Part shown: piece after piece, positions 28,145 through 35,820 of the stretch
How the letters are laid out: each line of letters begins with the position of its first letter
How positions within the stretch are numbered: the first letter of the stretch is position 1
DNA from: Gammaproteobacteria bacterium
Lineage (GTDB): Bacteria; Pseudomonadota; Gammaproteobacteria; Arenicellales; Poriferihabitantaceae
Direction: 5' to 3'
Length of the DNA: 37,768 nt
Assembly: GCA_022822625.1 (NCBI GenBank)
Contig: JAJEAV010000017.1
Coordinates: forward strand, 1-37,768
The notes under the pieces: generated by a model
What the model saw: the letters and a program-made list of their open reading frames with translations, nothing else
What the model was told of the DNA's origin: nothing
Databases searched by the model: none
Position numbers and translations under genes: made by a program

Positions 28145-29872
28145 ATGTTTACGCTACACGGGACGGGAGTTGGATTCGGGATTGCCATCGGTACCGCCCG
28201 ACTGATTCGAAGGCCCGGTCAAGAAGTTCCTGAATACAGCATCCTGTCTGAGCAGGTCGATCAGGAGATACAACGTCTGACAAATGGCATTCATTCAGCG
28301 GCAGAGTGTCTGAGCGCCTACTATGAAGACATACGTGAAGAGAGTGCCGATGAGGTGCATGCGATTCTGGATGCACACCTGCTCATGTTGCGGGACCCAG
28401 TCCTACTTGAGCAATCAGCCTTAATCATCCGAGAGCGGCTGGTTAATGCAGAATTTGCCTTGCAGCTCCATTGCGAAAACCTACAGGCGGTTTTCCGGGG
28501 CATTGACGACCCCTACATGCGCAGCAAGTCTGACGAGATTTCACAGGTAATCGGACGAATTCAGGATGAATTGCTGGGACAACATGCCGGACAATCTTCG
28601 CTTAAGGGGATCAGGAAAGGAGAAATCATTGTCACCCATGATCTGATGCCTGCCGATACCATAGAGTACAGGAAATACCATGTCGGCGCCTTTCTGACCA
28701 GTTTGGGCGGACCTATTTCACATACTGCAATTCTTGCCCGTAGCATGCAAATCCCGGCCATTGTGGGATTGCACGAGGGAATTCGTTATCTGAAAACCGG
28801 CGACACTCTGGTCATCGATGGCAAACGTGGAGTTGTACTGGTTGAACCTGATGATGCAGCTCTTGATATCTATGAGAAGAGGGCGGCAAAAATCAGGCGG
28901 GTAACCAGGGAACTCGAAGCCATCAAGTACAAGCCCGCAAGGACACTGGATGGCCAGACTATCGAGTTGAATGCTAACATCGAGTTTGCCGAAGAATTAA
29001 GGCAAAGTCTTGAATGCAATGCATCAGGCATTGGTCTGTACCGTACTGAATCCCTGTATATGAATCGCAAGGAATTTCCGGATGAAGCGGAGCAGCTTGA
29101 CGTGTATTCAACACTCCTCAATGCAACGGACCGTCCGGTCACTATCCGCACTCTTGACCTGGGGGCAGACAAGCAGGTTGACGGCGGGCGTCGAAACATG
29201 AGCCTGGCGACCAACCCGGCATTGGGACGGCGGGCGATACGCCTCTGCCTACATGACCTGACCTTGTTCAAGCCCCAGCTCAGGGCATTGTACCGCGCCT
29301 CCATCCATGGAGATTTGCGGATTATGGTACCGATGATATCGAATCAGGCAGAACTTGATCAACTGTTTATCGTGCTGGACGAGATTCGTGATGAACTTGC
29401 ACATGAAAAGCTGCCTTTCAAATCACGTATTCCAATAGGCGGGATGATTGAAGTTCCAGCGGCAGCAGTTACGGCAGATATTTTTGCGAAACGTCTGGAT
29501 TTTCTGTCGATCGGAACCAACGATCTGATCCAATACACTCTGGCCATCGATCGAATCGATGATGAGGTAAATTACCTTTATGACCCACTACATCCAGCAG
29601 TTCTGCGCCTGGTCAAGTCAGTGATTGATGCCGGGCAAAATGCCGGAATACCGATCTCAATGTGCGGAGAAATGGCTGGTGACATCGAATGTACAAGAAT
29701 TCTGCTTGCCTTGGGTCTTCGTGAATTTAGCATGGACTCAGCCGTGATCAGTGAAGTCAAACAGAGAGTGCGTGAAACTCATATCGGAGAAATAGAACCC
29801 ATGGTCCGGGACCTGCTGACGACTAATGAGTCGAACCCCTATCGTGATCTCATCAGGCAGATCAACCGGTAA
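28145..29872 (+). CDS. ptsI: PEP-protein phosphotransferase (enzyme I)
   Basis: This 575-residue enzyme autophosphorylates from PEP at H193 (GGPISHTAILAR) and hands phosphate to HPr. The N-terminal HPr-binding helices occupy roughly 30-145. The PEP-binding TIM barrel contains GIGLYRTESLYM, TIRTLDLGADK and the C-terminal PISMCGEMAGD motif with the catalytic Cys. There is no N-terminal GAF domain, so it is PtsI-type rather than EI-Ntr (PtsP). No EIIB or EIIC permease is encoded nearby. AGGGAACAATAAG lies before the ATG. The gene ends 31 nt before the convergent soxA. Confidence 0.93.
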   Translation: MFTLHGTGVGFGIAIGTARLIRRPGQEVPEYSILSEQVDQEIQRLTNGIHSAAECLSAYYEDIREESADEVHAILDAHLLMLRDPVLLEQSALIIRERLVNAEFALQLHCENLQAVFRGIDDPYMRSKSDEISQVIGRIQDELLGQHAGQSSLKGIRKGEIIVTHDLMPADTIEYRKYHVGAFLTSLGGPISHTAILARSMQIPAIVGLHEGIRYLKTGDTLVIDGKRGVVLVEPDDAALDIYEKRAAKIRRVTRELEAIKYKPARTLDGQTIELNANIEFAEELRQSLECNASGIGLYRTESLYMNRKEFPDEAEQLDVYSTLLNATDRPVTIRTLDLGADKQVDGGRRNMSLATNPALGRRAIRLCLHDLTLFKPQLRALYRASIHGDLRIMVPMISNQAELDQLFIVLDEIRDELAHEKLPFKSRIPIGGMIEVPAAAVTADIFAKRLDFLSIGTNDLIQYTLAIDRIDDEVNYLYDPLHPAVLRLVKSVIDAGQNAGIPISMCGEMAGDIECTRILLALGLREFSMDSAVISEVKQRVRETHIGEIEPMVRDLLTTNESNPYRDLIRQINR

Positions 29873-29903
29873 TCCGACTACACTCGAATGCATGCCTGCC
29901 GGG

Positions 29904-30770
29904 TCAGGGCCGGGATTGAGGAGCCTTGAGTGGAATCGAGACATCATTCATGGTCTGAAAAACCTCAAGCGCCAGTAAACGCTGATCCCCAAGAGTCGGG
30001 GTAACCACACCCATCCGTGACATACACCGCTGATATTGTTCGTGAAGAGTAACCCATCCGTTACCTGCCCGTGACGCACGGGTTTGACTATATACCGGAA
30101 AGGCAGTGGTATGTCCCAATGCTGGACTGACTAGCTCGCCAGCCAGGGTATTCCCTGCATTTTGAACATGACAACTGGCACAGGAGTAATTGTATTGCCC
30201 TTGCCTGGCCCAGAAAATCCTGCGCCCTTCCCGATACAGGGTTTTGAGTTTCTCATCATCGAGACTGACCTGGTTCGCAAGCCCCCGTGCCTGCTCTCGA
30301 AATACAGCAGTCAGTGCGGCCAATTCCATGGAATCAGACTCTGCGAAAGATCGATCCTGCAATGCAAGACAGCCAAGTATTGCCATTTCAATGGACATGA
30401 CCTGATTATCAATCACGTAGGGAAATTGATTTGCAGGTGGATATTGCGCCATGCATTTCTTCAGGGTAACCCCGTTATAGGTCCGATTCCATTCAGAGCG
30501 GGCTGGAATGAGGTCATGCATATATGGGGGCAACTGCTCCAGAAAATGAAAGGTGGCTGCTTGCCGTGCCGATTGCGGCAATGAATAAGGCCCCTCATTG
30601 AACTCCTCCAGAGATACGGAAAAAAAGCGTTCCAGAAAAAACCCCTGAAACTGTTCAACTTCCTCATCAATTGCGACGCTTTGAGCATGTATACAAGGTG
30701 CCCCTGCAAAAATAACAGTCATGAACATCAAGCAAAGGCTGATTTTGGCTGGGAGAACTGTGTATGTCAT
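29904..30770 (-). CDS. soxA: SoxA, L-cysteine S-thiosulfotransferase haem subunit
   Basis: This 288-residue periplasmic cytochrome has a signal peptide ending near residue 29. A single haem-binding CASCH is at 197-201, and the active-site Cys is C249 in YQRCMSRMG. The N-terminal lobe has C106 and C134 but no CxxCH, so this is a one-haem SoxA in which those cysteines probably form a disulfide. SoxAX normally joins thiosulfate to the carrier Cys of SoxY. The gene overlaps soxYZ by 4 nt. The motifs needed for catalysis are kept, in contrast to its partners. Confidence 0.85.
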   Translation of the reverse strand: MTYTVLPAKISLCLMFMTVIFAGAPCIHAQSVAIDEEVEQFQGFFLERFFSVSLEEFNEGPYSLPQSARQAATFHFLEQLPPYMHDLIPARSEWNRTYNGVTLKKCMAQYPPANQFPYVIDNQVMSIEMAILGCLALQDRSFAESDSMELAALTAVFREQARGLANQVSLDDEKLKTLYREGRRIFWARQGQYNYSCASCHVQNAGNTLAGELVSPALGHTTAFPVYSQTRASRAGNGWVTLHEQYQRCMSRMGVVTPTLGDQRLLALEVFQTMNDVSIPLKAPQSRP

Positions 30771-31579
30771 ATTTCCCGGTACAGGTCTCTGCCCAGAATT
30801 AATCCGACTGTCCCGAGCGCGTGCCCTTCTGCTCCTGCTGAATCGCTCCAGTCAACCCGAATCATGTCATCCTCATGTAGAGATTTGAGGTGGATGCCGA
30901 ATCGTGGATTACGAGCAACACTGGGACCGCACTCAAGAGTCGATACAGCTTGATCGTTGACGCTGAATATCACCTGCCGGACATGTGGATCCATGTCCGG
31001 AAAACTACCTTGTTGATGGCGTATTGAGCAGAAAATATTGATCCCATTCCGAGAAGATTCACCTCGTAATACAGCACTGGGGGGCGGTTGCGCAACAGCC
31101 CGATTTGGCCATTGCATCCGATCCAGGGGGGCACTCTGGCGAATTGTTCTGGTATTTCTGTAAAGGTTGCCGTTACGCAACGCATACACGGTAAAGTGTC
31201 GGCCTCCTTCCGCTCGCATTATGCCTGTCAATTCGCGATAGGCATGATGCCCCCCTTCTGACAGCAATACAAGCGGATGCTTGTTTTCCTCGATGAATAT
31301 CGCAATTTTCTCGCTGTCCAATGCCACAACCCGAAACGGCACGAGCTCCGGGTTAATGATCTCGACGGGCAAGTCAATTCGAAGGCTGGCATCATCAGCA
31401 TAGCGAGTCGTTCCAAACCACTCAAGCAGTATGGGTTCCATCTCTTCAGAATCCAGCACATCATGATCTATCCAGGCCTGAATACCGAATGGGCCGGCCC
31501 TGACATTCATGATTGCAGAAGCTGTAGCCAAAAGACATCCTGATCGAATCAAGAAGTTTCTCCTATTCCGCATCATCAA
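30767..31579 (-). CDS. soxYZ: SoxY-SoxZ fusion carrier lacking the GGCGG cysteine arm
   Basis: This 270-residue protein begins with a Tat-like signal (RRNFLIRSG). It has a SoxY-like beta-sandwich at about 48-148 and a SoxZ-like domain at about 179-262 (ARNPRFGIHLKS, DDMIRVDWSDSAG). Canonical SoxY ends in GGCGG, whose Cys carries the sulfur substrate. Here the strand NLYRNTRTIRQ runs instead into APLDRMQWPNR, and no GGCGG occurs in any frame. The only cysteines are C14 in the signal and C184 and C217 in the SoxZ part. It abuts soxX and overlaps soxA by 4 nt. It may be a SoxYZ-like carrier of another pathway or a decayed carrier. Confidence 0.8.
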   Translation of the reverse strand: MMMRNRRNFLIRSGCLLATASAIMNVRAGPFGIQAWIDHDVLDSEEMEPILLEWFGTTRYADDASLRIDLPVEIINPELVPFRVVALDSEKIAIFIEENKHPLVLLSEGGHHAYRELTGIMRAEGGRHFTVYALRNGNLYRNTRTIRQSAPLDRMQWPNRAVAQPPPSAVLRGESSRNGINIFCSIRHQQGSFPDMDPHVRQVIFSVNDQAVSTLECGPSVARNPRFGIHLKSLHEDDMIRVDWSDSAGAEGHALGTVGLILGRDLYREI

Positions 31580-32071
31580 TTACAGCCGGGACAAGAATAC
31601 GACAACCGCTTCAATCTCTCTTTTCGTCAGAATACGGTGTTTGCCATAGGGTGGCTTGATCGTATCCGGAAACAATCCGACAGGATCATCGAGCAATTCA
31701 ATGAGATCGAACTGATCAGGGTACTTTTTCGAAATATTCTCGAGAACTGGTCCAATGTTTCCAGGCGGAGCAAGCCCCTCGGGCTGACCCGCAACACTCA
31801 AGTAATGACAGGCCAGACAGTTTCCCTTGCCGGGATTAATCATCAGGCACCATCCTTCAATAGCACGATCCAGGGCGGACAGGTCCAGTGACTGACAAGT
31901 ATCGATATCAGGCAAATCATCTGGAATTGCCACATTGATTCGTACAACCAGAACAATCAGCAGGGCAAGTGTTGCAAGGCATGCCTTACGGGGAATACTG
32001 AATTGCTTGTTCCGTGAACGAACCTTGTTCACCCTTCGAAATACGCTCTGGAACCGGAAATCAAACATCAT
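31580..32071 (-). CDS. soxX: SoxX-like monohaem cytochrome c with altered axial-ligand site
   Basis: This 163-residue protein has a basic N-terminus and one hydrophobic segment (about 30-47) that is a signal or anchor. It has the haem site GKGNCLACH (C85, C88, H89) and the SoxX-type APPGNIGPVL and FPDT-x-x-PPYGKHRILT segments. In typical SoxX the second segment contains the Met haem ligand just before PP (as in VMPP); here that position is K139. C59 and C75 could pair. The gene lies 19 nt after bepA and directly abuts soxYZ. SoxX forms the SoxAX cytochrome with SoxA. Confidence 0.8.
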   Translation of the reverse strand: MMFDFRFQSVFRRVNKVRSRNKQFSIPRKACLATLALLIVLVVRINVAIPDDLPDIDTCQSLDLSALDRAIEGWCLMINPGKGNCLACHYLSVAGQPEGLAPPGNIGPVLENISKKYPDQFDLIELLDDPVGLFPDTIKPPYGKHRILTKREIEAVVVFLSRL

Positions 32072-32090
32072 GGATTGACCGGACGCTTAC

Positions 32091-33551
32091 TCAAATTTTT
32101 TCTTCCAGTTCCGCAATACGGGCTTCGATACTTTGCCTGAGATAACCTTCTTCACGGATTTTCCGAAGAGCCCGTTTCAACACGGAGACCGCCTGTTCAT
32201 AATCACCCAGCAAGACCAGATACTCCACAATCGATTGGTCGGCTTCCGCAAGCTGGTCAAGCGCGACATGGATTTTCTTTTGTATCTGATAGAGAGTCAG
32301 GTCGTATGGATTTCTGCGGACCTTTTTGCGAATCAGTCGAAGTGCCATTTCCGGCTGTTCGCTTTCGAGATAGGCCTCAGCCAGCAGGTAACTCAGGTAC
32401 AGTGCTTCCGGGTTTGCTTCCAGTACATTTTGATAGCGCTCGATTGCCTGATCAACCCGACCATCTGCAAACTCTATCTGGGCATGCAGGGACTGAATCC
32501 ATGGATGTTCGGGAAATTGTGCGGAAAGTGGACGAATGGTTTCCAGGGCTTGCTCGATTTCTCCTTCTTCATGACGTATCACGGCCTTACCATATCTGGC
32601 CGCAATCTGAACTGTTCTGGATTCAGAATCGTGCCCATGCTGAAATAGCAAAATCGGTTCCTGCTGATCTGTAGACAGCAATGCCCTGATCCGTGCGGTA
32701 GCCAGAAAAAAATCCAGACTCTCTTGTGATTCCCAGGCAGGATAGGAGGCCGCTCGGTCCTGGGATGCAGCCATGCGGGCATGCGACAGCGGATGCGTTC
32801 TCAAATACTCGGGGACCCCTCTTCCGCCATGGATGGAAGCCCGATCCAGTTTTTCGAAAAAGTCCGACATTGCCATGGGATCAAATCCGGAGTTGGCCAG
32901 CAAACGAATACCAATGGCATCGGCTTCCCGCTCAAATTCCCGGCTATATGCCAACTGATTGGACTCAGATGCACCAATCGCAGCGGTGGCACCGGCCATT
33001 CCAATTTCCCCCCCGACCGCTAGAGAGGCCAGAAACGCAGCCAGGGTCGGTAATTTCTGGGCCGACTGGCGCTCCAGCATCCTTGGCATGTGTCTTTGGG
33101 TGAGATGCGCAATTTCATGTGCGACTACAGCCGCTAGCTCACTTTCCCTCTCTGCGGATAGAACCAGACCGGTATACAGGGTAATGTATCCACCAGGTAC
33201 TGCATAAGCATTGACTTCATTATCCAGATAGAGGCTGAACACGGGCTCCAACCCTCTTAGATCGCTGTACTGCGATATCCGGTTACCTATCGACTGGATA
33301 TAATGCCGTAACAGATAATCATCCACAAATTTTGGGGAAGCTAGTAGTCGACGATAGAACCCCTGCCCGATACTCCTCTCCTGGATGGTATTCAGATGGC
33401 GGCTTGCACTGGCATCCAGTTCCGGCAATTCGGAATTTTGTGCGAGAGCGGATGGGGATATTGCAACAGCACACCATATACATGCCATCATGAACAATCG
33501 GCAAAGGCCCTGTTGCAGGCAGCATTTGAAAAGTTCGGCAACCTGTGGCAT
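32091..33551 (-). CDS. bepA: BepA-like periplasmic M48 metalloprotease with TPR repeats
   Basis: This 486-residue protein would have a signal peptide (CRLFMMACIWCAVA segment). The zinc protease domain contains VVAHEIAHLTQRH (HExxH) and a second motif SREFEREADAIG supplying the third ligand. The C-terminal half is made of TPR helices. BepA in E. coli helps assemble LptD and degrades misfolded outer-membrane proteins. The start at 33551 gives nearly the E. coli length. An in-frame ATG at 33641 adds 30 residues and one at 33491 shortens it; none has a good ribosome site. It leads the operon with soxX, soxYZ and soxA. Confidence 0.85.
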   Translation of the reverse strand: MPQVAELFKCCLQQGLCRLFMMACIWCAVAISPSALAQNSELPELDASASRHLNTIQERSIGQGFYRRLLASPKFVDDYLLRHYIQSIGNRISQYSDLRGLEPVFSLYLDNEVNAYAVPGGYITLYTGLVLSAERESELAAVVAHEIAHLTQRHMPRMLERQSAQKLPTLAAFLASLAVGGEIGMAGATAAIGASESNQLAYSREFEREADAIGIRLLANSGFDPMAMSDFFEKLDRASIHGGRGVPEYLRTHPLSHARMAASQDRAASYPAWESQESLDFFLATARIRALLSTDQQEPILLFQHGHDSESRTVQIAARYGKAVIRHEEGEIEQALETIRPLSAQFPEHPWIQSLHAQIEFADGRVDQAIERYQNVLEANPEALYLSYLLAEAYLESEQPEMALRLIRKKVRRNPYDLTLYQIQKKIHVALDQLAEADQSIVEYLVLLGDYEQAVSVLKRALRKIREEGYLRQSIEARIAELEEKI

Positions 33552-33782
33552 GGCTTGACGATGGGCAAGAATTTCAGGGTATGGCAGCTGGTTTGTCACG
33601 ACTTGTGCAATGGGCTGGCAGGCAGTTAAATGCAATAGCATTTCGATATGAGTTTTACACTTAGATGTGAGTTTCGCACATTATTCGTGTATGAAACCTG
33701 AATGTCTCGCTTTTTTTACCATGCTGGAGAACCAGGGCCAGCATACGGCAATAATCAGGTGTTATGGGGGTTTCCATCCGAT

Positions 33783-34442
33783 TCAGATGATATCCACGCC
33801 GGATTCCGTTCCAATCAACAGAAGATCTGCCGGGCGCAGAGCAAACAGTCCCACGGTCACTACCCCGGGGATTTGATTCATCTGTCGTTCGAGTTCCAGT
33901 GGATTCATGATATCCATGCCTCGTATATCCAGAATTGGGTGTCCATTGTCGGTAACAAATCCATCACGAAGTATCGGTTGTCCTCCCATCCTTGCCAGCT
34001 TGCGGGCGACCATGCTACGCGCCATTTCCAGAACTTCGATTGGAAGTGGAAACGTACCAAGACGATCCACCAGTTTGCCCTGATCGGCAATACAGACAAA
34101 TTTTTCGCTGGCTTCAGCGACGATTTTCTCCCGGGTGAGCGCACCACCCCCACCCTTGATGAGGTGTCGGTTGCGGGTCGCCTCATCGGTCCCATCCACG
34201 TACAGGGGCAAGGTTCCGACCTGATTCAGGTCCAGTAGAGGGATACCCAGTTTTCGAAGTTGCGCCGCACTGGCATCGGAGCTCGCCACCGCACCATCGA
34301 GTTTTCCCCTGATGCCAGCCAGAAATTCAATAAAAAAGTCAGCGGTTGACCCTGTACCGACACCGATTACATCTCCAACCTCAACATATTCGACAGCCGC
34401 TTCAGCTGCGGCACGTTTCTGGTCTGTTTGTGACATGTTCAT
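33783..34442 (-). CDS. rpiA: Ribose-5-phosphate isomerase A
   Basis: This 219-residue enzyme interconverts ribose 5-phosphate and ribulose 5-phosphate, feeding nucleotide synthesis and, with KdsD, lipopolysaccharide Kdo. Characteristic motifs are [30 protein letters not shown] with the catalytic-site Asp, and [14 protein letters not shown]. Length equals E. coli RpiA. The ATG at 34442 is supported by AGGA 5 nt upstream; a second ATG at 34436 is close by. The gene is monocistronic as far as visible. Confidence 0.95.
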   Translation of the reverse strand: MNMSQTDQKRAAAEAAVEYVEVGDVIGVGTGSTADFFIEFLAGIRGKLDGAVASSDASAAQLRKLGIPLLDLNQVGTLPLYVDGTDEATRNRHLIKGGGGALTREKIVAEASEKFVCIADQGKLVDRLGTFPLPIEVLEMARSMVARKLARMGGQPILRDGFVTDNGHPILDIRGMDIMNPLELERQMNQIPGVVTVGLFALRPADLLLIGTESGVDII

Positions 34443-34474
34443 GAATATCCTGCCCTATCCTTGAATTCGGTCTT

Positions 34475-34519
34475 GCCGAGAACACTTGGCTGGAATTCTC
34501 GGCGACAGGATTTATGATA
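34475..34519 (-). promoter_or_regulatory. Extended -10 promoter and leader inverted repeat of rpiA
   Basis: On the minus strand TGG-TATCAT (TATCAT at 34514-34519) looks like an extended -10 box, although no good -35 is present. Just downstream, GCCGAGAA (34475-34482) and TTCTCGGC (34496-34503) form a perfect 8-bp inverted repeat with a 13-nt centre. It would lie at the 5' end of the transcript or act as an operator. Confidence 0.35.
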
Positions 34520-34566
34520 CCACTGGTCCGAGGGAAATTGGCTGCCAATACACACCCGAAAGCATT

Positions 34567-34607
34567 CGAGCCGGGCATCGACTTACCCGATTTTGGCTCG
34601 TAATCGG
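34567..34607 (+). promoter_or_regulatory. Two overlapping, mutually exclusive inverted repeats before the sulfopyruvate decarboxylase gene
   Basis: CGAGCC (34567-34572) pairs with GGCTCG (34595-34600), enclosing GGG and CCC that can pair further. CCGATT (34587-34592) pairs with AATCGG (34602-34607), and the loop of this second stem contains GGCTCG. Both stems cannot form fully together. The element is 54 nt before the ATG. It could be an attenuator-like leader or simply overlapping binding sites. Confidence 0.25.
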
Positions 34608-34661
34608 TTATCATTCATCGTTCTCGATTCATATCATTATTCCTTGACAATTCAATAATCC

Positions 34662-35789
34662 ATGAACACAACCTCAAATTCACAAATCATCTGGAAAGCC
34701 ATGCTGGACAATAGCATTGACAAAGTCTGCTACCTGCCCTGCAACAAGCTCAACGCTCTAATGGAGGTTGTACCCGAACAAATCAAAATCTGGGATATCA
34801 CCAAGGAATCTATCGGTCTTGCGGTTTCCTTTGGCCGTAGTCTGGCCGGACGCCGCAGTGCAATGTGCATTCAGAGCACTGGGCTCGGCAACCTGATTAC
34901 TGAACTGTACACCATGCAAAGGCTTTATGAAACCGCCTTGCCAATTTTTGTTTCCTGGCGCGGCTATTACCAGGAGCCGATTGAGGCACAAATCATTCTC
35001 GGTGAAAAACTTGAAGGTCTTCTGGATGCACTTGAGGTGGAATATCGAATCTGCAAATCTCGTGAGGATGTGGCTGATCTCTCTGAAGATCTTGAACAGG
35101 TATTCTCCAGCAACAAGGTAAAGGTCTACATGATGTCGCCTGAGCTATGGGAAACGAATGTTGTCGACTTTCATTCTTTTGGGCAACCTCACATCGAGAA
35201 AGTGGCGATTGATGCGCCGGCCTATTCAGGATCACCCTCCAGGACACGAATCAAGGCCATTGAAGAGATCGTGCAGGTGGTTGGTGAGAGAGACTTGATT
35301 GTCGCTCAAATCGGATTTCCCGCCAAGGAACTGTACAACACGCATGACCGCGATGAAAATTTCTACATGCTGGGCGCCCTGGGATCAGCCACCGAGGTTG
35401 GTATCGCTTTGGCTGTAGAAGTACCGGATCGGCACGTCTATGTGATTGACGGCGACGGATCCTTTTTCTTCAACCCGAATCAACTCGTTGATATTGCCAT
35501 ACACAATCCCAAAAATCTGTCGGTAATCTGCCTCGACAATGGCAGTTGGGGGTCAACCGGCAATCAACCCACCTTGAGCTCACAAGGCTTGAACCTGACG
35601 GCCATGATCAATGCGATGGGAGTTGAATCTTCAGGAATGACGGATCAGAGTGAGGCTTTCATGTCCATGCTTCAAAATCGCGAACGATTTATCCACTACA
35701 TGATCAAGGCCGGTAATGACAAGGTTGGCGGTGAAATACCACTAAAGGCTTTAGAGATCAAGGAACGATTTATGGCGGCACTCCAGTGA
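34662..35789 (+). CDS. comDE: Sulfopyruvate decarboxylase, single-chain (ComD-ComE fusion)
   Basis: This 375-residue ThDP enzyme should decarboxylate 3-sulfopyruvate to sulfoacetaldehyde. The N-terminal pyrimidine-binding half resembles ComD: LPCNKL at 25-30, the ITKESIG segment with candidate ThDP Glu E49, QSTGLGN, and SWRGYYQEPIEAQ. The C-terminal half resembles ComE and holds the ThDP-binding pattern GDGS (264-267) to LDNGSWG (292). The join is about residues 165-195. In methanogens these are usually two subunits making coenzyme M; in bacteria sulfopyruvate decarboxylases serve sulfonate degradation. Phosphonopyruvate decarboxylase is a homologous alternative, but the LPCNKL and AQI segments favour ComDE. 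It stands alone between rpiA and the LolA-like gene. Confidence 0.75.
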   Translation: MNTTSNSQIIWKAMLDNSIDKVCYLPCNKLNALMEVVPEQIKIWDITKESIGLAVSFGRSLAGRRSAMCIQSTGLGNLITELYTMQRLYETALPIFVSWRGYYQEPIEAQIILGEKLEGLLDALEVEYRICKSREDVADLSEDLEQVFSSNKVKVYMMSPELWETNVVDFHSFGQPHIEKVAIDAPAYSGSPSRTRIKAIEEIVQVVGERDLIVAQIGFPAKELYNTHDRDENFYMLGALGSATEVGIALAVEVPDRHVYVIDGDGSFFFNPNQLVDIAIHNPKNLSVICLDNGSWGSTGNQPTLSSQGLNLTAMINAMGVESSGMTDQSEAFMSMLQNRERFIHYMIKAGNDKVGGEIPLKALEIKERFMAALQ

Positions 35790-35820
35790 ACATCCGCGCA
35801 AGAAGAATGTGAGATTCGTA

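Noticed and set aside
31070..31200. Possible frameshift hiding a GGCGG tail in soxYZ
   Set aside because: I read the other frames across the end of the SoxY domain and saw no GGCGG or comparable Cys-Gly motif.
34644..34649. Perfect TTGACA just before the sulfopyruvate decarboxylase gene
   Set aside because: A matching -10 would fall inside the coding sequence, and none is present at the correct spacing.
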